NCBI RefSeq assembly: GCF_024195285.1
Contig: NZ_JALHBS010000019.1
Span: 1-64,000 of the forward strand
Source of the DNA: Aurantimonas marianensis
GTDB taxonomy: Bacteria > Pseudomonadota > Alphaproteobacteria > Rhizobiales > Rhizobiaceae
Reading direction: 5' to 3'
DNA: 64,000 nucleotides
The notes under the pieces were generated by a model that saw only the letters and a program-made list of their open reading frames with translations, searched no databases and was not told where the DNA came from. The position numbers and the translations under genes were made by a program. Shown piece after piece: positions 8,963 to 16,056 of the stretch (within the stretch, counting starts at the first letter, position 1; each line of letters opens with the position of its first letter).

Positions 8963-10375
8963 ATGGTCACCATCGCCATCATCGGTCGGCCGAATGTCGG
9001 CAAATCGACCCTGTTCAACCGTCTCGTCGGCAAGCGGCTGGCGCTCGTCGACGATCGGCCGGGCGTCACCCGCGACCGGCGTTCCGGTGACGCGACGCTG
9101 ATGGATCTCGAGTTCGAGATCGTCGATACGGCCGGGCTCGAGGAAGCCGGGGCGGAGACGCTGGAGGGGCGGATGCGCGCCCAGACGGAAGCGGCGATCG
9201 CGACGGCGGATCTGGCGCTGTTCATGATCGACGCCAAGGCTGGTCTCAATCCGCAGGATCTCGCCTTCGCCGATCTGATGCGGCGAACCGCGGCAAAGGT
9301 CGTGCTGGTGGCCAACAAGGCCGAGGCGAAGGGCGCCGAGTCCGGCTTCATCGACGCTTATTCGCTTGGGTTGGGCGAGCCGATCGGCATCTCGGCCGAG
9401 CACGGCGTCGGGATGGCGGAACTTCGTGACGCCATCGTCGAGGCATTGGGCGACGCGGTCCTGGACCATGCGGGGGACGACGAGAGCGCCGACGCGGACA
9501 GCGACCCGGCGTTTGCGCAGGAGGAGGAAGAGCCGGCATACGACCCGACCAAGCCGCTGCGAATTGCCATCGTCGGACGGCCGAATGCCGGCAAGTCGAC
9601 GCTGATCAATCGCTTCATCGGCGAGGATCGCATGCTGACCGGGCCGGAGGCCGGTATCACGCGCGATTCCATCTCGGTCGAGTGGGAATGGCGCGGGCGA
9701 AAGATCAAGCTGTTCGATACGGCCGGCCTTCGGCGCAAGGCGCGCATTCAGGAAAAGCTCGAAAAGCTCTCCGTCGCCGACGCGCTCCGCGCGATCAAAT
9801 TCGCCGAAGTCGTGGTGGTGGTTCTCGACGTCACCATCCCTTTCGAGCGCCAGGATCTTTCGATCGTCGACCTGGTGGTGCGCGAGGGCCGGGCGCCCGT
9901 CATCGCCTTCAACAAATGGGATCTTGTGGAGGATCGGCAGGCCGTGCTCGCCGATTTGCGCGAGAAGACCGGCCGCCTTTTGCCGCAGGCGCGGGGCATA
10001 CGAGCGGTGACGGTGTCGGGCGAGACCGGCGAGGGGCTCGACCGGCTCATGCGCGCGATCGCCGAGACACATGAAATCTGGAATAGCCGCGTCTCGACGG
10101 CGAAACTGAATCAGTGGCTCGAGCGGATGGTCGGCCACCATCCCCCGCCCGCGGTCGCGGGCCGGCGGGTGACGATCAAATATATCACTCAAGTCAAGTC
10201 GCGACCACCGACCTTCATGTTGTCCACAACGCGGCCGGAAGCGCTTGGCGTCGCTTACACACGCTATCTTATCAATGGGTTACGCGACAGTTTCGGACTT
10301 TTGGGCGTGCCTATCCGTCTTGGATTGCGAAAGCCGGACAACCCTTACGCCGCAAAAGCGAAGCGGCGGTCATGA
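8963..10375 (+). CDS. der: Ribosome biogenesis GTPase Der (EngA)
   Basis: Essential 470-aa GTPase for 50S subunit maturation. Two consecutive G domains are visible: P-loop GRPNVGKST at residues 8-16 with DTAGLEEAG, and GRPNAGKST at about 205-213 with [14 protein letters not shown] and NKWD are the two specificity motifs. The C-terminal KH-like domain ends with the basic tail [20 protein letters not shown]. An acidic linker ([10 protein letters not shown]) separates the G domains. The start is preceded by GGAG. Length and order agree with the family, so the assignment is certain. Confidence 0.99.
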   Translation: MVTIAIIGRPNVGKSTLFNRLVGKRLALVDDRPGVTRDRRSGDATLMDLEFEIVDTAGLEEAGAETLEGRMRAQTEAAIATADLALFMIDAKAGLNPQDLAFADLMRRTAAKVVLVANKAEAKGAESGFIDAYSLGLGEPIGISAEHGVGMAELRDAIVEALGDAVLDHAGDDESADADSDPAFAQEEEEPAYDPTKPLRIAIVGRPNAGKSTLINRFIGEDRMLTGPEAGITRDSISVEWEWRGRKIKLFDTAGLRRKARIQEKLEKLSVADALRAIKFAEVVVVVLDVTIPFERQDLSIVDLVVREGRAPVIAFNKWDLVEDRQAVLADLREKTGRLLPQARGIRAVTVSGETGEGLDRLMRAIAETHEIWNSRVSTAKLNQWLERMVGHHPPPAVAGRRVTIKYITQVKSRPPTFMLSTTRPEALGVAYTRYLINGLRDSFGLLGVPIRLGLRKPDNPYAAKAKRRS

Positions 10376-10390
10376 AATCACCATCATCTG

Positions 10391-10411
10391 TTAACCAAGA
10401 GACAAGGTTAA
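10391..10411. promoter_or_regulatory. TTAACC/GGTTAA inverted repeat upstream of the cell-wall hydrolase
   Basis: The 87-base gap between der and the SleB-type gene holds an exact inverted repeat, TTAACC, nine bases, GGTTAA. TTAACC matches the CtrA half-site core, but the spacing between the TTAA cores (13) is not the canonical seven. It could be an operator or two CtrA/SciP-type half-sites; the assignment is inference. Confidence 0.35.
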
Positions 10412-10462
10412 TGGGGGAAATTCGGTGGATGTCCATCGAATGAAGAAGATGTTGGGGACGTA

Positions 10463-11674
10463 ATGACGGCTGTTGGTTCGGTAGCAGGGGGACGCATGCA
10501 TAGCCGTTCATCGAAACGCGCTGCACGCGCGATCGTGGTTGCGGCCGGCAGTTTCGTGACACTCACCGCGTTTACCGGCCAGCTCGCCTATCAGGACATG
10601 ACCAGCCTGCTGGGCGGTTCCAGAGAAGCAAACCGCTGGCAGTCGTTTTTTGTTCCATCGCCCGCGGGTTCGGTGGAAACCGCCAAGATCGCCTTCGCCG
10701 ATTCCGGCAAGAACAGCCGCCTGCCTGCCGGAAGCGGCGTGAAGGCCGGAAACGGCGATCTCTTCACCGTCGATACGGTTCCGCAGGCGCTCGATACGCC
10801 CGACGAGAACCGGGTCGCGCGGGCCGAGAAGGGAAAACGGGTCATTTCCGTCGCGCCCGCCGCCGGTCTGCCGCCGCGCGGCTTCTCCGCCGGCTCGATC
10901 CTGGAGCGGCAGTCGCTGCTCGGATCCCGGGTCACCGGCGGCCAGGAGCGCATCCGCAGCGCCTTCTCCAAGGTGACGCAGTCCACCAAGGACGCGATGA
11001 CCGTCGCCATGAATTTCCAGCTCAAGGGCCCGCCGGCGATCAAGCCAGGCCGGGAGCGGGCAACCAACGACATGTTGATGCTGGCTTCGCTGAAGCCGTC
11101 GGACACAGAGACCGCCGCGCTCGGCTACGCGCCGTCGGGGGGGCAGTCGGGCCGCGCCTCCTCGCTGTTCGAGAAGATCCTGAAGGAAACGCCGGAGGCG
11201 TTCATTCCGCCGATCAGCGAGAATGATCATGCCTGGGCCGCCACGCCTCTGCCGGCAACCGCCTATTCGGAGAAGGAGCAGAATTGCCTTGCCAACGGCC
11301 TGTATTTCGAGGCACGGGGCGAGTCGACGCTGGGTCAGGCGGCGGTAGGGCAGGTTATCCTGAACCGCGTTCGCAACCCGGCATTCCCGAACACGATCTG
11401 CGGCGTCGTCTACCAGAACAAGAACTGGCGCAATCGCTGCCAGTTCTCCTTCGCCTGCGATGGCGCGCGTGATCGCATCGCCGACAGCGGCGCCTGGTCC
11501 CGTGTCACGCGCGTAGCCGAACAGGTGACCAAGGGCGAGCTCTGGATCAACGCCGTCGGCTCGGCGACCCATTATCACGCCAATTATGTTCAACCCCGCT
11601 GGGCACGCGCCATGGAGAAGGTCGACAAGATCGGCAAGCACATCTTCTATCGCACCTTCAACGGCGGCTGGTAG
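10463..11674 (+). CDS. SleB-family cell wall hydrolase
   Basis: Protein of 403 aa with a membrane or signal segment (AIVVAAGSFVTLTAFTG) near residue 30, a long low-complexity middle, and a C-terminal Hydrolase_2/SleB domain from about residue 275: NCLANGLYFEARGESTLG with the likely catalytic Glu, then ILNRVRNPAFPNTICGVVYQ and CQFSFACDG. SleB-type enzymes are lytic transglycosylases cleaving peptidoglycan glycan strands. Two starts are possible: the first methionine after GGGGA, or MHSRSSKRA eleven codons later, also behind GGGGGA. An inverted TTAACC repeat lies upstream. Confidence 0.88.
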   Translation: MTAVGSVAGGRMHSRSSKRAARAIVVAAGSFVTLTAFTGQLAYQDMTSLLGGSREANRWQSFFVPSPAGSVETAKIAFADSGKNSRLPAGSGVKAGNGDLFTVDTVPQALDTPDENRVARAEKGKRVISVAPAAGLPPRGFSAGSILERQSLLGSRVTGGQERIRSAFSKVTQSTKDAMTVAMNFQLKGPPAIKPGRERATNDMLMLASLKPSDTETAALGYAPSGGQSGRASSLFEKILKETPEAFIPPISENDHAWAATPLPATAYSEKEQNCLANGLYFEARGESTLGQAAVGQVILNRVRNPAFPNTICGVVYQNKNWRNRCQFSFACDGARDRIADSGAWSRVTRVAEQVTKGELWINAVGSATHYHANYVQPRWARAMEKVDKIGKHIFYRTFNGGW

Positions 11675-11840
11675 GCGGTACGCGCTAGCGAGGACCCCCG
11701 GCGCCGACCGAATGCCAAAGGTTCCTCCGTGAAATCTTGTCGCATTGTGCCGTGCCGGCCTTAGCGCGACCCGAACATTTTGCCGTGGCCGAAAAATGCG
11801 CTAGAGCCCAAGGCTCCTCGTTTACATCGGTCGGACCCCC

Positions 11841-12479
11841 ATGGCTCAGAAAACCAAGCACCTGCTCCATATCCTGACCGCCCAGCCGGTCATCCCCGTC
11901 GTCGCGGTGGAGAACGCCGCCGAAGGCGTCGAACTGGCGCGCGCCTTGGCAGCGGGCGGCCTGAATGCGATCGAGGTCACGTTGCGCACGCCCGCCGCCT
12001 TTGACGCGATTCGGGCGATCAGCAGCGAAGTGCCGGAGACGGCCTGCGGCGCCGGAACCATTCTCGAGCCGAAGCAATTCGACCGCGCGGTGAATGCCGG
12101 CGCCAAATTCATCGTGTCGCCCGGCGCGACGGTCGAGCTTCTGGACGCCGCCCGGTCGTCCGATGTGCCGCTGCTGCCCGGCTCGGCAACGGCCAGCGAG
12201 TTGATGGCGATGCTGGAGGAAGGCTACGAGATCCTTAAATTCTTCCCGGCCGAACAGATCGGCGGCGCCGCCTTCCTCCGCTCGATCGCTCCGGTTTTCC
12301 CCGCCTTGCGTTTCTGCCCGACCGGCGGCGTCTCGATGAGCAATGTGCGTGATTATCTCGCGCTGCCGAACGTCATTTGCGTCGGCGGGTCATGGGTGGC
12401 GCCGAAGGCGACGGTCGCGGCCGGCGACTGGGCCGAGATCACTCGCCTCGCGCGCGAGGCCGTGGCACTCGGCGACTGA
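11841..12479 (+). CDS. eda: 2-dehydro-3-deoxy-phosphogluconate (KDPG) aldolase
   Basis: Class I aldolase of 212 aa that splits KDPG into pyruvate and glyceraldehyde 3-phosphate, the last step of the Entner-Doudoroff pathway. Seen: the catalytic Glu in AIEVTLRTP, the Schiff-base Lys in YEILKFFPAEQ, the phosphate loop FCPTGGVS and VGGSWVAP. Length is standard for Eda. No edd or other sugar-acid gene is adjacent, so it stands alone, and a role on a related 2-keto-3-deoxy sugar phosphate cannot be excluded. No clear Shine-Dalgarno precedes the ATG. Confidence 0.95.
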   Translation: MAQKTKHLLHILTAQPVIPVVAVENAAEGVELARALAAGGLNAIEVTLRTPAAFDAIRAISSEVPETACGAGTILEPKQFDRAVNAGAKFIVSPGATVELLDAARSSDVPLLPGSATASELMAMLEEGYEILKFFPAEQIGGAAFLRSIAPVFPALRFCPTGGVSMSNVRDYLALPNVICVGGSWVAPKATVAAGDWAEITRLAREAVALGD

Positions 12480-12657
12480 CCGCGGCTCATCGCGGGACTT
12501 ACCAGTCGAAAATCATGTGCTCGCGGTGCGGTACCACCGCGGCGCTCGCTCGCAGTCGTCGTTTCCGCGTTGGTACAGGCGCGACAGCGCCGAGAACGGG
12601 TTGACGGACCGCCGCGGCGGGACCAGATTCAGGGCACCTGCAACGAAGGAGATCGTC

Positions 12658-12882
12658 ATGTCCACAGACGCTACCGAGCAAGGCAGGCTCGCCTTCCGCA
12701 ACAATTTTCCGATGTCGTCCTGCCAATACCCCGTCGGCTCATCCTTGCGGGCCGCCTGGATGAACGGTTGGACCGAGGCGCGCAACGCGACGCCGGAGGG
12801 TTCCGCCGGCCACCCCGGCATGATGAAGGATGCGCGAACGGCCGTTAATCTCGACCGGATCGACGCGCCGCATCAATCCTGA
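12658..12882 (+). CDS. rmf: Ribosome modulation factor (RMF)-like small protein
   Basis: Small protein of 74 aa starting MSTDATEQGRLAFRNNF behind a strong AAGGAG, six bases from the ATG. It has the RMF pattern: G..A......SCQYPVGSS.R.AWMNGWTEA, equivalent to the CPY...R..W..GW.EA core of Escherichia coli RMF. RMF dimerises 70S ribosomes into inactive 100S particles in stationary phase; alphaproteobacterial members are less studied and may act differently. It ends before a bidirectional terminator shared with hsp20, and the 178 bases upstream carry no other gene. A longer in-frame reading upstream has no ribosome site. Confidence 0.8.
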   Translation: MSTDATEQGRLAFRNNFPMSSCQYPVGSSLRAAWMNGWTEARNATPEGSAGHPGMMKDARTAVNLDRIDAPHQS

Positions 12883-12894
12883 TATCACGACAAG

Positions 12895-12922
12895 AAAACG
12901 GCGCCCTTTCGAGCGCCGTTTT
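12895..12922. terminator. Bidirectional rho-independent terminator between rmf-like gene and hsp20
   Basis: A perfect 10-bp stem, AAAACGGCGC and GCGCCGTTTT, with an 8-base loop lies between two convergent genes. The A/T ends give a U-run on either strand, so it can end both the rmf-like and the hsp20 transcripts. Confidence 0.85.
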
Positions 12923-12941
12923 CGTTACCTGAAAAGCAGGA

Positions 12942-13409
12942 TCAGGCGGCGTTCGCCTCGATCTGCTTGGCGTTGCCGTTGTCGGCCGTGGCGATCTCGA
13001 TCTTGCGCGGCTTCATCGCCTCCGGAATGACCCGGACGAGATCGATGTGGAGCAGGCCGTTCCTCAGGCTGGCGCCCTTCACCTCGACATATTCGGCGAG
13101 CTGGAAGCGACGCTCGAACGCGCGGCCGGCGATGCCGCGGTAAAGGAGTTCGTTTTCCGACCCTTCCTCGGCCTCGGCCTTTTCGCCCTTCACCGTCAGC
13201 ACGTTCTCGCGCGCTTCGATCGACAGCTCGTCATCACCGAAGCCGGCGACGGCGATGGTTACGCGATAGGCATTCTCGCCGGTGCGTTCGATGTTGTAGG
13301 GCGGATAGGTGGGGCTGTTGTCCGCGACCGTCTGGCTGTCGAGCAGCGAGAAAAGCCGGTCGAAACCGACGGTGGAACGGTACAGGGGAGCAAAATCTAC
13401 ATGACGCAT
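12942..13409 (-). CDS. Small heat shock protein, Hsp20/alpha-crystallin family
   Basis: IbpA-type holdase of 155 aa that binds unfolding proteins in the cytoplasm. It begins [20 protein letters not shown], characteristic of rhizobial class A Hsp20s, followed by [23 protein letters not shown] and the alpha-crystallin domain ending near [16 protein letters not shown]. The C-terminal I-x-I-like motif is represented by PRKIEIA. I chose the ATG six bases after GGAG rather than the one four codons upstream. Upstream lie an RpoH-type promoter and a ROSE thermometer, so expression should be heat-induced at both transcription and translation. Confidence 0.95.
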   Translation of the reverse strand: MRHVDFAPLYRSTVGFDRLFSLLDSQTVADNSPTYPPYNIERTGENAYRVTIAVAGFGDDELSIEARENVLTVKGEKAEAEEGSENELLYRGIAGRAFERRFQLAEYVEVKGASLRNGLLHIDLVRVIPEAMKPRKIEIATADNGNAKQIEANAA

Positions 13410-13510
13410 GGTGTTCTCCATTCAGAAGCAACGATGTTTGCGTTTGGCGCGAAGCGTGCATCCCACTCTGGCGATACTGCCCGGCCAGCGGCCCCATATT
13501 GGCGACCACA
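13410..13510 (-). promoter_or_regulatory. ROSE-type RNA thermometer in the hsp20 5' leader
   Basis: The roughly 100-base leader ends with UUGCUUC, loop UGAAU, GGAGAA (13431 back to 13414). The Shine-Dalgarno GGAG pairs with UUgCUUC leaving a bulged G, the hallmark U(U/C)GCU geometry of ROSE elements. Further GC-rich hairpins lie upstream in the leader. At low temperature the ribosome site would be closed; heating would open it. Confidence 0.72.
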
Positions 13511-13516
13511 GAAATA

Positions 13517-13545
13517 AAATGGTGAGCCGAATTTCGCGGTTCAAG
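13517..13545 (-). promoter_or_regulatory. RpoH (sigma-32) promoter for hsp20
   Basis: On the minus strand: CTTGAA (13545-13540), 17 bases, CCATTT (13522-13517), close to the alphaproteobacterial sigma-32 consensus. It would start transcription near 13509, giving a leader of about 100 bases that matches the length of a ROSE thermometer. Confidence 0.7.
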
Positions 13546-13692
13546 GGTTTTTGAAGGGATCGGATCGGGGTCTTCCGCAAAACCGCGGGGGCGCCGATCG
13601 CGACATATAACTCTCTGACTTTTCGAAACTTTTCTCCTGAACCGAAAATGAACGTTGCCTTCCACAACCGTTCAGGTGGGCCTCGGCATAGT

Positions 13693-13875
13693 GGCGCTCA
13701 TGGCTCGGTTGATCAGCCCCGCCGGTCCCCGCGAGAACGGGGCTTCCGACGGCAGGATCATCGCGCCGGACAGTTTTCCGCCGGGCTCCGGCGGAACCGA
13801 AACGGTCGCAGCGTCCCGTCCCTTCCGCTGTGGCCGCTCCAGCCGGGAGCCTCGAAGGGGGCTCCCGGTTTTTTT
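13693..13875 (+). ncRNA. Candidate structured small RNA, family not recognised
   Basis: Between hsp20 and the hydrolase gene the plus strand encodes four consecutive stems ending in an ideal terminator. Stem 1 spans 13710-13760 (TGATC/GATCA, GCCG/CGGC, CCCCG/CGGGG). Stem 2 is a perfect 9-bp hairpin, TTCCGCCGG-GCT-CCGGCGGAA, at 13776-13796. Stem 3 is a 10-bp stem at 13804-13835 with the C-rich loop TCCCGTCCCTTC. Stem 4 is the terminator at 13843-13868. A separate promoter for the hydrolase follows, so the terminator must serve an independent transcript. The 5' end is uncertain; CATAGT at 13687 could be the -10. No convincing reading frame. The loop resembles anti-Shine-Dalgarno loops of trans-acting sRNAs. 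Confidence 0.6.
13843..13875 (+). terminator. Rho-independent terminator of the sRNA candidate
   Basis: Perfect 9-bp stem CCGGGAGCC / GGCTCCCGG with an 8-base loop followed by seven T residues. It lies upstream of the hydrolase promoter and has no protein gene before it on this strand. Confidence 0.92.
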
Positions 13876-13901
13876 GTGCCCTCTCGCCGTTCGGTTAAGC
13901 T

Positions 13902-13930
13902 TTGACCGGCCCCGCCCGCGACACTACAAG
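13902..13930 (+). promoter_or_regulatory. Sigma-70 type promoter for the alpha/beta hydrolase
   Basis: TTGACC (13902-13907), 17-base spacer, TACAAG (13925-13930; CTACAA one base earlier with a 16-base spacer). It lies just after the sRNA terminator and about 50-70 bases before the hydrolase start. Confidence 0.55.
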
Positions 13931-14002
13931 CCGAGGGCGTCCGTGCCGTTCGCGATACGTCGGCAGCGGCGGTACGGAACGATGCTCGCAGGCCGGTTGA
14001 CG

Positions 14003-14974
14003 ATGAACGACGCGTACGAACCCAGTGAACTCGTCAGCAGCGCTGGCAACCCCGCCCCGCCGGGCATCAGCGCGTCGAGCTTTCGCACTCCCGACGGCAA
14101 GCGCCTGCGCTATGCCATCGCGCCCAGCCAATTGCCGCGCACGCGCGGCACGATCATCCTGCTGCAGGGGCGCAACGAGGCGATCGAGAAATATTTCGAG
14201 ACCATCGCCGACCTGACCCGTCGCGGCTACATGGTCATGACCTTCGACTGGCGAGGTCAGGGCGGATCCCAACGGATAATTCGCAATACCGGGCTCGGCT
14301 ATGTCCGCAAGTTCCGCAACTACGTCAACGATCTGGAAAGCATTGTCCAGGACGTGGTGCTTCCCGATTGTCGCGGCCCCTATGCGATACTCGCCCATTC
14401 CATGGGCGGGCTGATCGCACTGCAAGCCTCGCCGCGGCTGATGAACGTCATCGAACGAATGGTCCTCAGCGCGCCGCTGATATCCTTTCCTCCCGGCCGG
14501 ATCGGCCTGCGCGGACTGAACCGCATGGCGAGGATCGCGCAATTCGTTGGGTTGGGACGTCTGCCGACCCATCCATTTCAGGCTCGAACCCACGAACCGA
14601 GCCCGACGACCAGCGTGCTGACCAGCGACCCGAAGCGCCTTGAGCGCAACCAGGCCCTGGCCGAGGCTGCTCCTGGGCTGTTTCTCGGCAGCCCGACCAT
14701 CGCCTGGCTCGCCGCGGTCTCCGGCGCCATGGTGCGCCTAACCGATTCAGACTGGATCGCCCGGCTGGCCATTCCGACGCTGATCATCGCCGCCGGCGAC
14801 GACAGCGTGGTGGCAACCCCTGCGGCCGAGCGGCTGGCCTGGCGCATGCGTTCCGGCTCCAGCCTGACCATTCCCTTCGCCCGCCACGAATTGCTGCAGG
14901 AGGCCGACCGGTTCCGTGAGCCATTCCTGGAAGCGTTCGAGGCTTTCGTGGGGGGCGTGCTGCCGCCGGATTGA
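14003..14974 (+). CDS. Alpha/beta hydrolase, lysophospholipase (PldB)-like
   Basis: Serine hydrolase of about 323 aa. Seen: the oxyanion region GTIILLQGRNEAIEKYFET, the FDWRGQGGS strand typical of PldB/monoglyceride lipases, the nucleophile elbow AHSMGG, an Asp in AAGDDSVV and a His in FARHELLQE, giving a complete triad. The family hydrolyses lysophospholipids or monoacylglycerols; the natural substrate is unknown. No signal peptide, so probably cytoplasmic or membrane-peripheral. An ATG seven codons upstream (MLAGRLT) is equally possible. A much longer in-frame extension upstream runs through the sRNA and terminator and is not real. Confidence 0.88.
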   Translation: MNDAYEPSELVSSAGNPAPPGISASSFRTPDGKRLRYAIAPSQLPRTRGTIILLQGRNEAIEKYFETIADLTRRGYMVMTFDWRGQGGSQRIIRNTGLGYVRKFRNYVNDLESIVQDVVLPDCRGPYAILAHSMGGLIALQASPRLMNVIERMVLSAPLISFPPGRIGLRGLNRMARIAQFVGLGRLPTHPFQARTHEPSPTTSVLTSDPKRLERNQALAEAAPGLFLGSPTIAWLAAVSGAMVRLTDSDWIARLAIPTLIIAAGDDSVVATPAAERLAWRMRSGSSLTIPFARHELLQEADRFREPFLEAFEAFVGGVLPPD

Positions 14975-14993
14975 TCGGCCCCGGCGAACGCCC

Positions 14994-15767
14994 TCAGCCG
15001 TGGAGAATCGCCAGCGCCGCCGCGTGCAATTCCGGTGTCGCCGCGGCGATGATATCGCCACCGGCTTCCGGCCGGCCGCCGGTGAAGGTCGTGACTATCC
15101 CCCCCGCCTGCTCAATGATCGGCACCAACGCGACGATATCGTAAGGCTTCAGGCCTGTCTCGACGACGAGATCGACGTGGCCGGCCGCCAGCATGCAATA
15201 AGCGTAGCAGTCGGTCCCGAAGCGTGTCAGCCGCGCGCGGACCTCCAGTTCCTCGAAACGGCGGAGCCCCTCGCCCGAAAACAGCCGAGGCGAGGTGGTG
15301 AATAGTGTCGCCTCGTCGAGACGGCGTGTCGGCCGCACGCCAATCCGGCTTCGCTGACCCCGGTACTCGCACCAGGCCGCTTCGCCGTCGGCGAAATAAC
15401 GCTCGCCGGTAAACGGTTGCGACATCAACCCCATCCGCGCCCGGCCCGCCTGTGAGTAGCCGATCAGCGTGCCCCATACCGGAATGCCGGAGATAAAGGC
15501 TCTTGTGCCGTCGATCGGGTCGATCACCCACAGATGCTCGCTGTTTCCTTGCGCGCCGAACTCCTCGCCGAGCACCGCATGATCAGGGTAGCGCGCGGCG
15601 ATGGCCGAAACGACCGCCCGCTCGGCCGCCCGGTCGGCCTCCGTGACCGGGTCGAAAGAAGAAGTCAGCTTGTTGTCGACGCCGCCACCGACGCGGAACC
15701 GCGGCAACGTCTCGGCGTCGGCGATATCGGCGAGCTCGAACAGCAACGCGATCTCGGGCAGTTCCAT
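14994..15767 (-). CDS. hisN: Histidinol-phosphatase of the inositol monophosphatase family
   Basis: Metal-dependent phosphatase of 257 aa. IMPase-fold motifs are intact: DPVTEADRAAE, LGEEFG, WVIDPIDGTRAF and the late YDIVALVPIIEQAGG, supplying the Mg ligands. In Hyphomicrobiales this subgroup dephosphorylates histidinol phosphate (HisN) in histidine synthesis; inositol-phosphatase activity is the alternative. Synteny supports HisN: the order phosphatase, sRNA, N-formylglutamate amidohydrolase, cpdR matches what I recall of Sinorhizobium meliloti SMc04042-SMc04044. No strong ribosome site precedes the start. Confidence 0.85.
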   Translation of the reverse strand: MELPEIALLFELADIADAETLPRFRVGGGVDNKLTSSFDPVTEADRAAERAVVSAIAARYPDHAVLGEEFGAQGNSEHLWVIDPIDGTRAFISGIPVWGTLIGYSQAGRARMGLMSQPFTGERYFADGEAAWCEYRGQRSRIGVRPTRRLDEATLFTTSPRLFSGEGLRRFEELEVRARLTRFGTDCYAYCMLAAGHVDLVVETGLKPYDIVALVPIIEQAGGIVTTFTGGRPEAGGDIIAAATPELHAAALAILHG

Positions 15768-15897
15768 GGCGCGGACTCGCTGCTGGTCGGCGAAAGGTCG
15801 GAAGGAAACCGAAACCCCGGGAGATCGGCGCCTCGATATGCGGCATTTTTACACAGTCTCAATTCACGCAGTGGTCGAAAATCGTGCCAAAACGGGA

Positions 15898-15926
15898 TTG
15901 ACAGATTTTGCAGTGCAACATAAATA
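15898..15926 (+). promoter_or_regulatory. Strong sigma-70 promoter of the suhB/MmgR sRNA
   Basis: TTGACA (15898-15903), exactly 17 bases, TAAATA (15921-15926): near-consensus on the plus strand, in a gap flanked by minus-strand genes only. The start point is expected near 15932-15934. Confidence 0.85.
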
Positions 15927-15931
15927 GAGTC

Positions 15932-16016
15932 CGCGGCATTGATTTACCGCCGCCCTTACGGGCGTTTCCTCCCTAGACTCTGGACCGCGCTGTTTCAACG
16001 CAGTGCGGTTTTTTTT
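15932..16016 (+). ncRNA. mmgR: suhB/MmgR (alpha-r8) family trans-acting small RNA
   Basis: An sRNA of about 85 bases. It holds a small hairpin (CGCCC-TTAC-GGGCG, 15951-15964), then the single-stranded stretch TTTCCTCCCT (15965-15974), then a terminator hairpin with eight T residues. The unpaired UUUCCUCCCU followed by AGACU is the hallmark I recall for MmgR of Sinorhizobium meliloti (Rfam suhB RNA), which limits polyhydroxybutyrate granule accumulation. Its place between the IMPase-family gene and the N-formylglutamate amidohydrolase gene is also the known one. It has its own near-consensus promoter. Targets in this organism are unknown. Confidence 0.85.
15984..16016 (+). terminator. Rho-independent terminator of the suhB/MmgR sRNA
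   Basis: Stem ACCGCGCTG / CAGTGCGGT (one G-T pair) at 15984-16009 followed by eight T residues. It doubles as the 3' hairpin of the sRNA. Confidence 0.9.
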
Positions 16017-16056
16017 GTCCGCGAATCGGCGCGCCGCCTTGCGACCACAAGCCGCC

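Noticed and set aside
7895-10192. Open frame of 765 codons on the minus strand
   Set aside because: Antisense to the YfgM-like and der genes, Arg/Gly/Asp-rich, with no ribosome site or domain.
13693-13875. Identification of the structured RNA as 6S RNA
   Set aside because: The length is similar, but the 5' and 3' ends do not pair into the single long hairpin with a central bubble that defines 6S RNA.
13655-14002. N-terminal extension of the alpha/beta hydrolase
   Set aside because: The extension would cross a perfect rho-independent terminator and a promoter and has no homology to the fold.
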